From: Ilumatobacteraceae bacterium
GTDB lineage: Bacteria; Actinomycetota; Acidimicrobiia; Acidimicrobiales; Ilumatobacteraceae
Direction of reading: 5' to 3'
Assembly (NCBI GenBank): GCA_022425725.1
Contig: JAKMEY010000019.1
Coordinates: forward strand, 1 to 64,000
DNA length: 64,000 nucleotides
The first letter of the stretch is position 1; every line of letters begins with the position of its first letter. Below, piece after piece: positions 44,607 through 54,310 of this stretch. Under the pieces are notes generated by a model. That model ran no database searches, had not been told where the DNA came from, and saw only the letters and a program-made list of their open reading frames with translations. A program made the position numbers and the translations under genes.

Positions 44607-47186
44607 ATGTTCGAACGCTTCACTGACCGAGCCAGGCGGGTGGTTGTCCTCGCGCAAGAGGAAGCCCGCCTCCTTAACCATGCCTACATAGGCACCGAAC
44701 ACATTCTGCTCGGACTTATCCATGAGGGCGAAGGTGTCGCCGCAAAGGCGCTCGAGAGTATGTCAATTTCTCTCGAAGCTGTCCGAAATCAGGTCGAAGA
44801 GATCATTGGTCAGGGTGGTTCATCTCCATCGGGCCACATTCCATTCACGCCTCGGGCGAAGAAAGTTCTCGAACTGTCTCTCCGTGAAGCACTGCAGCTT
44901 GGCCACAACTACATCGGCACCGAGCACATCCTCCTCGGCCTCATTCGAGAGGGCGAAGGGGTCGCTGCGCAAGTACTCGTCAAGTTGGGTGCCGACCTTT
45001 CTCGTGTGCGCCAACAGGTCATTCAATTGTTGAGCGGATATCAGGGTTCAGGCGGTGGCGGCCAGTCGAGTCAGCCCGAGTCAGGTGGCCAGGCGGCTGG
45101 CGTTGGTGGCTCGTCGAAGTCAGAGGGAGACGACAAAAACAGTCAGATCCTCGATCAGTTCGGTCGCAACCTCACTCAAATGGCCCGTGAAAATGCGCTC
45201 GATCCAATGATCGGACGTTCAACTGAGCTCGAGCGGGTGATGCAGATTCTTTCTCGCCGCACGAAAAACAACCCAGTTCTCGTCGGCGAACCCGGAGTTG
45301 GCAAAACCGCCATTGTTGAGGGTCTCGCCCAGCGCATCGTGAACGATGAGGTTCCTGACACGCTTCGTAATAAGCAGCTCTACACCCTTGACCTCGGCTC
45401 ACTCGTCGCCGGTTCGAGGTACCGCGGCGACTTTGAAGAGCGCTTAAAGAAGGTATTGAAAGAGATCAACACTCGCGGCGACATCATTTTGTTCATTGAT
45501 GAGATTCACACGCTTGTCGGTGCGGGTGCCGCAGAAGGCGCTATCGATGCGGCGTCGATTCTCAAGCCCATGCTCGCTCGTGGAGAACTGCAGACCGTTG
45601 GCGCAACAACCCTTGACGAATACCGCAAACACATCGAAAAAGATGCTGCTCTTGAGCGCCGTTTCCAACCGGTCAAAGTTGAAGAGCCAACGCTGTCGCA
45701 CACCATTGAGATTCTCAAGGGCGTTCGTGACCAGTACGAAACCCATCACCGGGTCACTATCACCGATCAGGCCATCGTTGCAGCTGCGAATCTCGCTGAT
45801 CGATACATCTCTGACCGTCACCTTCCCGATAAGGCCATTGACCTCATCGATGAAGCGGGCTCACGGTTGCGCATCAAGCGCATGCAGACGCCCCCCGATC
45901 TTCGAGACATCGAACGTCGGCTCGATGAAGTGCTTCGCGAAAAGCGCACTGCGGTCGAAGAGCAGCGCTTCGAAGATGCGGGAGCACTCCGTGATCAGGA
46001 GAAGGCCCTGCTTGAAGAAAAGGCTGCAAAAGAATCTGAAGTGAAGGCATCTGGCGTTGATCTCTTCGATGAGGTCGACGAGGAAGCGATCGCTGATGTG
46101 TTGTCGATGTGGACCGGCATCCCGGTTTACAAACTCACCGAAGAAGAGACGCAGAAGTTGCTTCGCATGGAAGACGAACTCCATAAGCGAATCATTGGTC
46201 AACACAATGCGGTCTCTGCTGTGAGTCAGTCGATTCGTCGTACCCGTGCGGGTTTGAAAGATCCGAAGCGCCCAAGCGGATCATTCATCTTCCTCGGACC
46301 AACCGGTGTTGGTAAGACCGAATTGGCGAAGACATTGGCCGAGTTCTTGTTCGGAGATGACACGGCGTTGATCACACTCGACATGTCTGAGTACATGGAG
46401 AAGCACACCGTGAGCCGACTCGTTGGCTCACCCCCCGGATACGTCGGCTATGAAGAAGGCGGACAGCTCACCGAAGCGGTTCGTCGTAAGCCGTTCTCGG
46501 TTTTGCTCTTCGACGAGATCGAAAAGGCTCACCCCGACGTCTTCAACACGTTGCTACAGATCCTTGAAGAGGGTCGCCTCACCGACTCGCAGGGTCGCTC
46601 AGTTGACTTCCGGAACACGGTGCTCATCATGACCTCAAACCTCGGTACGCAAGATCTGCGGAAAGCAAATGTGGGCTTCACTCTCGACGACTCAGCGATG
46701 TCGTATGGGCGCATGAAGGAAAAGGTCAACGACGCTCTCAAGCAGCACTTCCGCCCTGAGTTCCTCAACCGCATCGACGAGACCATCGTGTTCCACGAAC
46801 TCGCGAAAGAAGAGGTTGTTCAGATGGTTGATCTGATGCTTGCCCGTCTTGCTGGTCAGCTTGAAGATCAAGGCATCGGCATCGAACTGACGCAGTCGGC
46901 GAAAGAACTCCTTGCAGATCTCGGCTATGACCCACAGTTGGGTGCTCGCCCGCTTCGTCGAGCCATCCAGCGCCATATCGAAGACGAGCTCTCAGAGAAG
47001 ATTCTCTACAAGCAATTCAGCGCTGGGCAAATCATTGTGATCGACACTGTCGAAGACGAAGAGCGCGAAGGTTCGTTGACGTTCTCGTTCAATGCGGTCG
47101 AAGGTTTCGTTCCGCCATCGTCGGTTGAGTTGGCGGCAACGGCGTCAAACGACGACGCACAGCCTGACGCTCCTCCGGCCGAGTAG
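44607..47186 (+). CDS. clpC: ClpC, AAA+ unfoldase of the Clp protease
   Basis: Product of 859 aa, full length. Order: Clp N domain with two repeats ([20 protein letters not shown] and [19 protein letters not shown]), a Gly/Ser linker near 150-175, first AAA+ module with Walker A GEPGVGKT, a UVR-like middle segment ([15 protein letters not shown]), second AAA+ module with [10 protein letters not shown] and [14 protein letters not shown], and the C-terminal domain. It unfolds substrates for ClpP. The start [11 protein letters not shown] is chosen for family fit and the ribosome-binding site 8 nt upstream. Confidence 0.97.
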   Translation: MFERFTDRARRVVVLAQEEARLLNHAYIGTEHILLGLIHEGEGVAAKALESMSISLEAVRNQVEEIIGQGGSSPSGHIPFTPRAKKVLELSLREALQLGHNYIGTEHILLGLIREGEGVAAQVLVKLGADLSRVRQQVIQLLSGYQGSGGGGQSSQPESGGQAAGVGGSSKSEGDDKNSQILDQFGRNLTQMARENALDPMIGRSTELERVMQILSRRTKNNPVLVGEPGVGKTAIVEGLAQRIVNDEVPDTLRNKQLYTLDLGSLVAGSRYRGDFEERLKKVLKEINTRGDIILFIDEIHTLVGAGAAEGAIDAASILKPMLARGELQTVGATTLDEYRKHIEKDAALERRFQPVKVEEPTLSHTIEILKGVRDQYETHHRVTITDQAIVAAANLADRYISDRHLPDKAIDLIDEAGSRLRIKRMQTPPDLRDIERRLDEVLREKRTAVEEQRFEDAGALRDQEKALLEEKAAKESEVKASGVDLFDEVDEEAIADVLSMWTGIPVYKLTEEETQKLLRMEDELHKRIIGQHNAVSAVSQSIRRTRAGLKDPKRPSGSFIFLGPTGVGKTELAKTLAEFLFGDDTALITLDMSEYMEKHTVSRLVGSPPGYVGYEEGGQLTEAVRRKPFSVLLFDEIEKAHPDVFNTLLQILEEGRLTDSQGRSVDFRNTVLIMTSNLGTQDLRKANVGFTLDDSAMSYGRMKEKVNDALKQHFRPEFLNRIDETIVFHELAKEEVVQMVDLMLARLAGQLEDQGIGIELTQSAKELLADLGYDPQLGARPLRRAIQRHIEDELSEKILYKQFSAGQIIVIDTVEDEEREGSLTFSFNAVEGFVPPSSVELAATASNDDAQPDAPPAE

Positions 47187-47705
47187 TTACCGCTCGCTTA
47201 CTCGTTCAATAAGGTTGAACAGGCCGGCGGTAAGCATCACGAGCACTGTCGCGGGAGCGAGCACCACTCCGATCGCGGTTGTCTGAAGTAGCACGCTGAT
47301 TGAACGTCGTGCCGTCGATTTGCGTTTCCACATGGTTGCGAAGCGAACTGCCAAGTAGATGAGATGTCGGCGAACGGACGACACCTGGTCGGCTCGCATC
47401 AAATCACGAAAGACGTCATCGGCCGCCATCCGGTTGTGCACCGGCGGGTTGCTCGAATCGAGAGCGTGTATGAGCCAGTCATGCACTATGGCAGCGCGTA
47501 GATGTTGCCCGGTTCGACCAATCAGCCATACGAATGGCCAGGGCACCGACGCGAGGTCTGATGCAAATCGATGTTCGCCTGTTGGGATGACTCGTTCACC
47601 AAATGAGGGGTGTCGCACGGTGAGCGCTTCAAGAGGAATGAAGATTTCTTTCCCGTCTCGAATGTGGTGCTCAAGAACTAGGCGCCCGTCGATACCGCAA
47701 CTCAT
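47187..47705 (-). CDS. DUF1353 family protein
   Basis: Product of about 172 aa. The central part matches DUF1353: FASDLASVPWPFVWLIG followed by AAIVHDWLIHA and later NRMAADDVFRDLM. This fold is found in phage- and cell-wall-related proteins, and the activity is unknown. A helix lies near the C-terminus (VLAPATVLVMLTAGLFNLI). The start is uncertain: longer readings to 47813 overlap the divergent lipoprotein gene, so I take the ATG at 47705. It abuts the convergent clpC stop with no gap. Confidence 0.72.
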   Translation of the reverse strand: MSCGIDGRLVLEHHIRDGKEIFIPLEALTVRHPSFGERVIPTGEHRFASDLASVPWPFVWLIGRTGQHLRAAIVHDWLIHALDSSNPPVHNRMAADDVFRDLMRADQVSSVRRHLIYLAVRFATMWKRKSTARRSISVLLQTTAIGVVLAPATVLVMLTAGLFNLIERVSER

Positions 47706-47770
47706 CTCTTCGATGTTGCCAGAAACGACCAACGTGGAACATGGGTTTTCAGCCTGCCATGATGTGAAGA

Positions 47771-48553
47771 GTGCAGTTCTTGAAATCGGCCCGCCTTGTG
47801 CTTCTTGCGTCATTCACGCTCGTTCTCGCTGCGTGCCAACTCGACGTCGATATCGCTGTATCGATGTCTGCGAATGGTTCGGGCTCGGTGAGCGTTCGCA
47901 CAGTTGCTGATCAGGCGCTGGTTGAGGCAGCACCGTCTATTGCGTCTCAAGTACTCGTTGATGATCTGCTCGAGGCCGGTTGGCTCATCGATGGCCCCTC
48001 CCCGACCGATGACGGTGGGATGGTGATGGTGCTCACTCACAACTTTTCGAACGCAGAGGAACTTGGGCTTATCCTCGGATCGATCGGGCCTCCTCTTTCT
48101 GATGTGACCGCTCGTCGTGATGTGACTCGTGATGCTCTCGACAATGTGATCGCTGCGGAAAACTCGGTGTCAGCAAATCTCGGCCTCGTTGACGGGTTCA
48201 ACGACTTTTCAGACAGTGACCTCAGTGCTCTGCTTGGCGGAACACCATTTGGTGATGTGCTCGAAGGACGTTCCCCGTCAGATGTGATGACGTTCGATAT
48301 TTCGATTGCGATGCCTGAAACCAGTGCCGAAGGTGGCGAACGTATCGAGATGTGGAGTGCTCCCCTCGATGGTTCAACGGTGAGCCTCGAGATGACCACT
48401 CGCCAGACCACCGATAACCCCACCACGTTGACAAGTCGCATTTCGACAGCTCTCGGCTACCTCCTCGTGGTGTGGATTGCTGTGTCGGCCATCTTCATCT
48501 CATGGGTTGTTATCGCGCGCCGTCGCCGCGCTCAACGGCATCATGCTGGCTAA
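47771..48553 (+). CDS. LppM-like lipoprotein (DUF3153)
   Basis: Product of 260 aa. Signal peptide with lipobox VLAAC, lipidated Cys22, then a beta-rich outside domain beginning DVDIAVSMSANGSGSVSV as in LppM/DUF3153, and a C-terminal helix (about 229-250) with a basic tail RRRRAQRHH. Family members sit in the actinobacterial envelope; mycobacterial LppM affects phagocytosis, which need not apply here. GTG start at 47771. Confidence 0.85.
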   Translation: MQFLKSARLVLLASFTLVLAACQLDVDIAVSMSANGSGSVSVRTVADQALVEAAPSIASQVLVDDLLEAGWLIDGPSPTDDGGMVMVLTHNFSNAEELGLILGSIGPPLSDVTARRDVTRDALDNVIAAENSVSANLGLVDGFNDFSDSDLSALLGGTPFGDVLEGRSPSDVMTFDISIAMPETSAEGGERIEMWSAPLDGSTVSLEMTTRQTTDNPTTLTSRISTALGYLLVVWIAVSAIFISWVVIARRRRAQRHHAG

Positions 48554-48564
48554 TCTCATAGTTC

Positions 48565-48750
48565 GTGAGCGATGAAACCGGAACCCCGTCGAACGATCTC
48601 GATATAGATCAGATCGCTGCCGAACTCGACAACGTGGCGACCGCCCTCACACGGCTCAGCGACGGCACCTACTGGACCGATGAAGTCACCGGAGAAGAAT
48701 TGCCCGCCGAGGCACTTGCTGCTGACCCGACGCGGCGTCGACTCTCGTGA
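48565..48750 (+). CDS. Small DksA/TraR C-terminal-like protein
   Basis: Product of 61 aa. It resembles the C-terminal half of actinobacterial DksA/TraR proteins: DNVATALTRLSDGTYWTDEVTGEELPAEALAADPTRRR, where the family has RLxxGTYGxCxxxGxxI. The zinc Cys residues are missing and the coiled coil is very short, so zinc binding is excluded. It could be a minimal RNA-polymerase-channel factor or a remnant. GTG start 11 bp after the lipoprotein stop; it overlaps the next gene by 4 bp. Confidence 0.7.
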   Translation: MSDETGTPSNDLDIDQIAAELDNVATALTRLSDGTYWTDEVTGEELPAEALAADPTRRRLS

Positions 48751-49136
48751 TCGACATTGTTGACCTCCATCGGCGATGCCTACTGGGTAGCGCTGAAGCA
48801 CAACTCTGGTCAGACCGCTGCGCATCTGATGCGCGGTCGACTGAGCCGGGGTCTGGTCAACGCTTCGCAATCGTCGCCACACATGCCCTTGACAACATCG
48901 CAACCCTGTGGGAGTCACGTCTTCCGTCTATTCCACACGCCGACAGTGAGTCGGTAGTGTCACGTGACCGGACTCACGTTGGGGACTATCTCAACGACCT
49001 TCGCACCGAAGTCACCGAACTCGACAACGCAACCGATCCTGATGTTGACCCGTCGACGAAGCGGATGTGCCGACGGATTGCGTGTGAAGTAGATCTTCTT
49101 CTTGAGGAAGCCAACCGACTTGGAGTTGACCTGTGA
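48747..49136 (+). CDS. Hypothetical protein
   Basis: Product of 129 aa with no family I recognise. It is hydrophilic and predicted mostly helical, with 5 Cys-free acidic stretches in the second half (EVTELDNATDPDVDPSTKR) and no membrane segment. GTG and stop overlaps of 4 bp with both neighbours indicate translational coupling with the DksA-like gene and the hydrolase gene. Confidence 0.7.
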   Translation: MIDIVDLHRRCLLGSAEAQLWSDRCASDARSTEPGSGQRFAIVATHALDNIATLWESRLPSIPHADSESVVSRDRTHVGDYLNDLRTEVTELDNATDPDVDPSTKRMCRRIACEVDLLLEEANRLGVDL

Positions 49137-50104
49137 CGATGAGGCGTGTCGAAGTTGCCCCAGGCGTTGAACTCGACGTCATCGATGAGGGTTCGGGTGA
49201 AAAGGGTGTTGCGGTGTTGCTCCACGGATTTCCTGAGTCCTCGCATTCGTGGCGTCATCAAGTGCGACCACTTGTGGCGACTGGGTGGCGTGTGCTCGTT
49301 CCAGATCAGCGGGGGTATGCGAGTTCAAGTGCTCCTTCAGATATTTCTGCCTACCGTGGCGACGTCCTCGCTGACGATGTGATCGCCCTGCTCGACGACA
49401 TCGATGCCGATGAAGCCGTCATCATCGGTCACGACTGGGGAGCAATCGTCACTTGGCATGTCGGACAGCGTCACCCATCCCGCTGTCGAGCCCTCATCGC
49501 TGCGAGCGTCCCTTATACCCCGTGGCCCGTTCGCCCGATCGAGAATTTGCAGGCGGTGCACGGCGACGAATTTTTCTACATTCTCTACTTCCAAGCTCCG
49601 GGTGTTGCTGACGCAGAGTTAGACGCTGACCCGCAACGCTTTCTGCTGTCGATTGCACATATGGCTTCCGGTGATGGCATGAGATCACTCGTCGGCGGCC
49701 CTCTTCCCGCCGAAGGTACACGGCTCACCGACTACTTCGAGCACATGATCGGTGGGCGAATTGAGGGCTGTCCATCGTGGATGACGAGCGACGACCTTGC
49801 GGTGTATACCGAGCAGTTCACGACAAGTGGGTTCACCGGACCGATCAACTGGTATCGCAATCTCGATGCCAACTACGACATTTTTGATCTGATCGGGGCA
49901 TCACCGCTCACGATGCCGACCTTTTTTGTTGCCGGTGACCTCGACCCGGTCATTCTTGGTCGACCGGAATATCTCGGTCGCATGTCATCAGAACTTCCGA
50001 ATCACCAAGCGACAGAACTCATCGGTGGCGTCGGGCATTGGGTGCAGCAGGAAGCTCCTCGCGCGTTCAACCAGATCGTCCTTGGCTGGCTCGACTCGCT
50101 CTGA
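49133..50104 (+). CDS. Alpha/beta hydrolase, soluble epoxide hydrolase-like
   Basis: Product of 323 aa. Seen: oxyanion motif LLHGFPESSHSWR, nucleophile elbow GHDWGA with Asp as nucleophile (epoxide hydrolase or dehalogenase type), the acid in VAGDLDPV, and the catalytic His in GGVGHWVQQE. Cap-domain INWYRNL with Tyr favours epoxide hydrolase, which opens epoxides to diols. The substrate is unknown. Its 3' end overlaps the convergent HExxH gene by 38 bp. Confidence 0.88.
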   Translation: MTMRRVEVAPGVELDVIDEGSGEKGVAVLLHGFPESSHSWRHQVRPLVATGWRVLVPDQRGYASSSAPSDISAYRGDVLADDVIALLDDIDADEAVIIGHDWGAIVTWHVGQRHPSRCRALIAASVPYTPWPVRPIENLQAVHGDEFFYILYFQAPGVADAELDADPQRFLLSIAHMASGDGMRSLVGGPLPAEGTRLTDYFEHMIGGRIEGCPSWMTSDDLAVYTEQFTTSGFTGPINWYRNLDANYDIFDLIGASPLTMPTFFVAGDLDPVILGRPEYLGRMSSELPNHQATELIGGVGHWVQQEAPRAFNQIVLGWLDSL

Positions 50105-50714
50105 GGTACGCCTGCTGTTCAAGAGGGTGTTGCCAGTAGGCACGTCGATCAACTGCCGCCCACAAAGATGTCGATCGGTCGCCTGCGATTCTTCTGCGAA
50201 ACCAACCCGCTACCGCAATGGGCGCCATGATCGCCATCCAACCGAGATAGGCGATGGGGAAGAACGGCCCCATGAGCCGTGATTGCCACACGTGTACGTC
50301 TTCGTGATCGGTGACTAAGCGCCGGCGGCTCTCGTCGGACGTATCGCCAGCACCAGACACCACATTTCCCACCGTCACTGCAAAATTTCGACGAACGACA
50401 AAACCCCGTCTGTACACGTGCCGATTCGATCTGCGGCTCAATGACTCGTCGTATTCACCGGGGGTGAGCATCCCAACCAGTTGAGGCACGAGCGACGCCG
50501 CCGTCGTCACAAGCGCCCAAGTTGAATCGAGGACGAACGCCAGGCGACCTTTCCGTGACGTCCATTCGTAGGTTTGCCTGAAGCCCGATACCGCTCCATT
50601 AGAAGCCGCAACAGCAGCGGCAGGGCCAGTAAGGCCCACGAGGGTGCCAGCCCCGGCCCCGAGTGCCGCGCCGACCGCACCTACTGCAGCAGCTTCAAGA
50701 ACCCGTTCGTTCAC
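50067..50714 (-). CDS. Membrane protein with HExxH motif, translationally coupled to YccA-like gene
   Basis: Product of 215 aa. An Ala/Gly-rich hydrophobic N-terminus (about 8-45) precedes a soluble part and a further hydrophobic helix (FFPIAYLGWMAIMAPIAVAG). LVTDHEDVHVWQSR carries HExxH followed by Q, the zinc-peptidase-like pattern also seen in DUF4157-type proteins. A later zinc ligand cannot be assigned. The GTG at 50714 overlaps the BI-1 stop by 4 bp, so the longer readings are unlikely. Function unknown. Confidence 0.75.
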   Translation of the reverse strand: MNERVLEAAAVGAVGAALGAGAGTLVGLTGPAAAVAASNGAVSGFRQTYEWTSRKGRLAFVLDSTWALVTTAASLVPQLVGMLTPGEYDESLSRRSNRHVYRRGFVVRRNFAVTVGNVVSGAGDTSDESRRRLVTDHEDVHVWQSRLMGPFFPIAYLGWMAIMAPIAVAGWFRRRIAGDRSTSLWAAVDRRAYWQHPLEQQAYLRASRASQGRSG

Positions 50715-51523
50715 CGATCGCGCAGTTTCGCAAGCAACCTCAAGAGCTCGAGATACAGCCATACGAGTGTCACGAGAAGACCAAATGCTGCGAACCATTC
50801 AAAGTGTTTGGGCAGCCCCGCCTGTGACCCACGCTCAATGAAATCAAAATCAAGGGCAAGATTCATCGCCGCAAGGCCGACAACAATCACGCTAAACCCG
50901 ATTGACATCGGACTCGAACTTGAAAGAAATGACACGTTTGCGCCGAAGAGCGAGATGACCCAAGAGATGAGGTAGAACACCATCAGTCCAAGGGTGGCTG
51001 AAATCACAATCCTGCGGAACCGGTCGGTCACGCGGATAATGCCGGTGAGATACATCCCCAACATGACGGCCGTGACCGCAATAGTTGCACCTGCAGCCTG
51101 GATGACGATGCCGTCGTAGAACTCTTCAAACATACGTGAGACCGAGCCAACAAAGACACCTTGGGCAAGGGCGTAGATGGGAGCAACGAAGCGTGCGAGA
51201 TGAGGCTTAAACGCCATCAGGAATGCGAGCCCGAGGCCAACGAAAACACCGACCATCGCAAGTGAAGGAATTCCGTATTGGACAACGCCTTGTCCGTCTA
51301 CCGTCGGCGAGCCCGTCTGAAACCAGCCATATGCGGCAGAGATCAACAACAGCACAAGCAGCACGGCTGTCGCGCTCACGCTGCCCTTCACCGTCATTGA
51401 TTCACCCGCAGCGGGAGGCGGCGACCATTCAGAAACTGGTCCGTCATTCACCCCAGCGCGTTGCGACGCCTGTGGCGCCGACCACTTTTCGAGGGTTCGT
51501 TCGTTGAGAACAGGGTTCGACAT
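50711..51523 (-). CDS. Bax inhibitor-1/YccA family membrane protein
   Basis: Product of 270 aa with seven helices after a hydrophilic N-terminus of about 45 residues. The family pattern is seen in IYALAQGVFVGSVSRMFEEFYDGIV and in the C-terminal ALDFDFIERGSQAGLPKHFEW, where Asp residues form the pH-sensing pair of BI-1 channels. Such proteins act as calcium or proton leak channels, or regulate FtsH in E. coli. Of two adjacent ATGs, the second (51523) has the better spacing from GGGAGG. Confidence 0.88.
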   Translation of the reverse strand: MSNPVLNERTLEKWSAPQASQRAGVNDGPVSEWSPPPAAGESMTVKGSVSATAVLLVLLLISAAYGWFQTGSPTVDGQGVVQYGIPSLAMVGVFVGLGLAFLMAFKPHLARFVAPIYALAQGVFVGSVSRMFEEFYDGIVIQAAGATIAVTAVMLGMYLTGIIRVTDRFRRIVISATLGLMVFYLISWVISLFGANVSFLSSSSPMSIGFSVIVVGLAAMNLALDFDFIERGSQAGLPKHFEWFAAFGLLVTLVWLYLELLRLLAKLRDR

Positions 51524-51654
51524 CATCTACCTCCCAGGGATCTGTTATCGAATTACAGACATGTTACCTCGCGTTTTTCGGTGGGGGTCGGCCTGTGGGT
51601 CGGTATCGTGACACTTGTCTCATCCACCGAATTGCTATCGCAAAGGGAGCCGTA

Positions 51655-52593
51655 ATGGCGAAGGAACGAGTTGACAGAGACGACGAGGATCTCGTCCGTC
51701 TATATCTCACCGACATCGGTCAGTATGTCCTGCTCACGAAGGACGACGAAGTCCGACTTGCAAAGGAAATCGAGGCGGGCAAAGAGGCGCTTGAAGCGCT
51801 CGAGACCGGTGGCAAAGACCTCACCACTCACAAAAAGCGCGAGTTGCGTCGCACCGCCCGCCGGGGTGAAGAATCAGAGCGCCAATTCGTTCAGTCAAAC
51901 CTTCGTCTTGTCGTGTCGATCGCAAAGAAGTACCAGGCCTCAGGCTTGCCGCTTCTTGACCTCATCCAAGAGGGAAACCTCGGCCTCATGCATGCCGTCG
52001 AAAAGTTCGACTGGCGTAAGGGCTTCAAATTCTCAACGTATGCAACATGGTGGATCCGTCAGGCCATCACTCGTGGCATCGCAAACACTGGCCGCACCAT
52101 TCGACTTCCCGTCCACGCTGGTGACACTCTCGCTCGCCTTCAGAAGGCCCGCACCCGTCTCGAACTGAAGTATGGCCGCCCGGCAACGTTGGCCGAGCTC
52201 GCCCAAGAAGTTGAGATGCCAGAAGACAAGGTCACCGAAGCCCTGCGGTTCGCTGCTGAGCCACTCTCGCTGTCTGAGCCGCTGCGTGAAGATGGAGACG
52301 CCGAACTCGGAGACGTTGTCGAAGACCGCTCTGCCGAATCGCCTTTCGAGGTTGCGGCAACCGCTCTTCTTCCTGAGGAGATCTCACGTCTGCTCGCTCC
52401 GCTCGATGAGCGCGAGAGCGAGATTTTGAAACTGCGGTTTGGTCTTGATCGTGGTGAGCCCCGAACGCTTGAAGAGGTTGGTGAGCATTTCAACCTCACG
52501 CGTGAGCGCATTCGCCAGATCGAAGCTCGTGCAATGTCGAAGTTGCGTCACCCCTCCAGCGACACGGGTGCCCGCGACTTGCTCGCTGTCTAA
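51655..52593 (+). CDS. RNA polymerase sigma-70 family factor, RpoD/SigB-like
   Basis: Product of 312 aa. Region 1.2 starts at once (DLVRLYLTDIGQYVLLT), then region 2 with core-binding DLIQEGNLGLMHAVEKFD and -10 recognition FKFSTYATWWIRQAI, region 3, and region 4 with the -35 helix-turn-helix TLEEVGEHFNLTRERIRQIE. Region 1.1 is absent and the length fits either a short primary or a group 2 factor. The ATG at 51655 has GGGAG 8 nt upstream. The recognised promoters may include the TANNNT boxes seen here, but that is inference. Confidence 0.93.
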   Translation: MAKERVDRDDEDLVRLYLTDIGQYVLLTKDDEVRLAKEIEAGKEALEALETGGKDLTTHKKRELRRTARRGEESERQFVQSNLRLVVSIAKKYQASGLPLLDLIQEGNLGLMHAVEKFDWRKGFKFSTYATWWIRQAITRGIANTGRTIRLPVHAGDTLARLQKARTRLELKYGRPATLAELAQEVEMPEDKVTEALRFAAEPLSLSEPLREDGDAELGDVVEDRSAESPFEVAATALLPEEISRLLAPLDERESEILKLRFGLDRGEPRTLEEVGEHFNLTRERIRQIEARAMSKLRHPSSDTGARDLLAV

Positions 52594-52628
52594 CCGTTCA
52601 CCGCTCCTGCTTGCAGGTTGAGATATCT

Positions 52629-52647
52629 GCCCCCACTCTCGGGGGGC
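52629..52647. terminator. Hairpin between convergent sigma factor and VOC genes
   Basis: GCCCCC (52629-52634) pairs with GGGGGC (52642-52647) around a 7-nt loop, followed by a T-rich stretch on the plus strand. A smaller hairpin CCTGC-TT-GCAGG lies at 52606-52617. Together they fit a two-way terminator. Confidence 0.6.
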
Positions 52648-52657
52648 GTGGTTGCGT

Positions 52658-53068
52658 TCAGCCCATCTGAAGGAATTCGACGAGGTTTCCGTCTGGGTCG
52701 CGAACGATCGCAATGGTTACCCCTGGACGAAGTTCGACGACCGGTGTCACCACTTTCACGTCGGCTGCTTCACAGGCAGCGACAACGTCGTGAATGTTCT
52801 CCATGTGGATGGTGAAGTACCGGTAGCCGGTGCCGCCTTCAATCCCCCCGCTCCCGGGTCGAGACTCGGGTGTTGTCTCGAAACACACCAACTTGATCAG
52901 CGAGTCACCGCAGCGGAGACGGTGCATCGTGCCTCCACCGCCAATGGGCATTGGCATGTCGCCTTCATGGTTCATGCCGAGAAGATCTCGATAGAACGCG
53001 AGGGAGCGTTCTGAATCTTGAATGACGATGCCGAGGTCGATTGCGCGTTGCTGATGTTGAATGGCCAT
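52658..53068 (-). CDS. VOC (glyoxalase-fold) family protein
   Basis: Product of 136 aa with two beta-alpha-beta modules. Likely metal ligands include His49 (TMHRLRCGD region), the Glu in NLVEFLQ at the C-terminus, and His in FTIHMENIHD. The family includes glyoxalase I and methylmalonyl-CoA epimerase; which reaction applies is not clear. Leaderless promoter, divergent from the acyl-CoA dehydrogenase with 59 bp between starts. Confidence 0.85.
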   Translation of the reverse strand: MAIQHQQRAIDLGIVIQDSERSLAFYRDLLGMNHEGDMPMPIGGGGTMHRLRCGDSLIKLVCFETTPESRPGSGGIEGGTGYRYFTIHMENIHDVVAACEAADVKVVTPVVELRPGVTIAIVRDPDGNLVEFLQMG

Positions 53069-53127
53069 GTCTGCAAACTACGCGAGCCGACAGCACCCGC
53101 AGCGAGCCGGGCGTCTAGCGTGATTGC
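53069..53127. promoter_or_regulatory. Back-to-back leaderless promoters, VOC and acyl-CoA dehydrogenase
   Basis: Minus strand: TAGTTT (53080-53075), six bases, then ATG at 53068. Plus strand: TAGCGT (53116-53121), six bases, then ATG at 53128. Neither gene has a Shine-Dalgarno sequence. Confidence 0.65.
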
Positions 53128-54273
53128 ATGGACTTCACAGCTGAGCATGATGAGTTTCGGGCCGTTGTTCGATCGTTCGTCGAGCAAGAGGTAAATCCGC
53201 GAATTCCTGAATGGGAAGAGGCCGAGATGATGCCGCTCCGTGACATCTTCTCGAAGATGGGTTCGCTCGGATTTCTCGGACTTGAATATGAACCCGAGTT
53301 CGGCGGGCAGGGCGGCGATCACCTGTTCACGGTGATTCTCGCAGAGGAGTTTGGGCGCTGTGACCACGGCTCGTTGCCGATGGCCCTTGGGGTGCAGGTC
53401 GATATGGCCACGCCTTCGCTCGCCATGTATGGAACTGCCGAGCAAAAAGAGAAGTACCTCAAGCCTGCCCTGCAGGGAACAAACGTCTGCTCTATCGCAG
53501 TGAGCGAACCCGACGCGGGCTCTGACGTTGCCGGCATTAGAACTCGAGCTGTTCGTGACGGTGACCAATGGGTGATCAACGGTTCGAAAATGTGGATAAC
53601 GAATTCTCTGCAGGCCGATTGGTTGTGCCTGCTTGCACGAACGTCTGATGACAGTGGTTACAGCGGCATGAGTCAGATCATCGTGCCCACCGAAACCGAG
53701 GGCTTCTCGGTGTCGAAGAAACTCGACAAGCTCGGCATGCGGGCTTCTGATACTGGTCTGCTGTCGTTCGATGATTGTCGGGTCCCGGTGAGCAACACGA
53801 TTGGCGAGGTCGGTCGGGGTTTTCAGCAACAGATGTCGCAGTTCGTTGTCGAACGTATGTGGGCGGCATATTCGTGCGTCGGTGCGTGCGAGTTGGCCTT
53901 GGAACGTACTGCTGAGTATTTGCGTGAGCGCCATGCATTCGGCAAGCCGTTACTCGCCAATCAACACCTTCAGTACACGCTTGCGGAGCTCTCTGCTGAG
54001 CTCGATCTGTTGCGCAGTTATAACTATTCGATTGCCGACAAATATCAACGAGGCATCGACACCACCCGAGAGGCAACGATCGCAAAATTGACCGCTGGCC
54101 GTCTCGTCCGCAAGGTTGCCGATGCTTGTTTGCAGTATCACGGTGGCATGGGTTACGTCGAGGAAACGTGGACTGCTCGATTCTTCCGTGACAACCGTCT
54201 GTCGTCGATCGGAGGAGGAGCTGACGAAGTGATGTTGCAAGTGCTTGCTCGCCTCGACGGTTTTACCGCCTAA
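53128..54273 (+). CDS. Acyl-CoA dehydrogenase
   Basis: Product of 381 aa, the normal length for the four-domain flavoenzyme. Seen: ISVSEPDAGSDVAGI-type FAD loop (IAVSEPDAGSDVAG), WVINGSKMWITNS, ERHAFGKPLLANQHLQ, and the catalytic Glu in QYHGGMGYVEE. It removes two hydrogens from an acyl-CoA and passes electrons to ETF. Chain preference is unknown. It leads a probable fatty-acid catabolic set with the ligase 71 bp downstream. Confidence 0.93.
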   Translation: MDFTAEHDEFRAVVRSFVEQEVNPRIPEWEEAEMMPLRDIFSKMGSLGFLGLEYEPEFGGQGGDHLFTVILAEEFGRCDHGSLPMALGVQVDMATPSLAMYGTAEQKEKYLKPALQGTNVCSIAVSEPDAGSDVAGIRTRAVRDGDQWVINGSKMWITNSLQADWLCLLARTSDDSGYSGMSQIIVPTETEGFSVSKKLDKLGMRASDTGLLSFDDCRVPVSNTIGEVGRGFQQQMSQFVVERMWAAYSCVGACELALERTAEYLRERHAFGKPLLANQHLQYTLAELSAELDLLRSYNYSIADKYQRGIDTTREATIAKLTAGRLVRKVADACLQYHGGMGYVEETWTARFFRDNRLSSIGGGADEVMLQVLARLDGFTA

Positions 54274-54310
54274 ATCGACAGCGGCCCGGGTCCTCCTCGC
54301 GTTTCGATGG

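Noticed and set aside
52972-53934. Long open frame of 320 codons on the minus strand across the acyl-CoA dehydrogenase
   Set aside because: It is fully antisense to a gene with intact catalytic motifs, its composition (His/Arg-rich, no domain) is that of a shadow frame, and it overlaps the VOC gene start.
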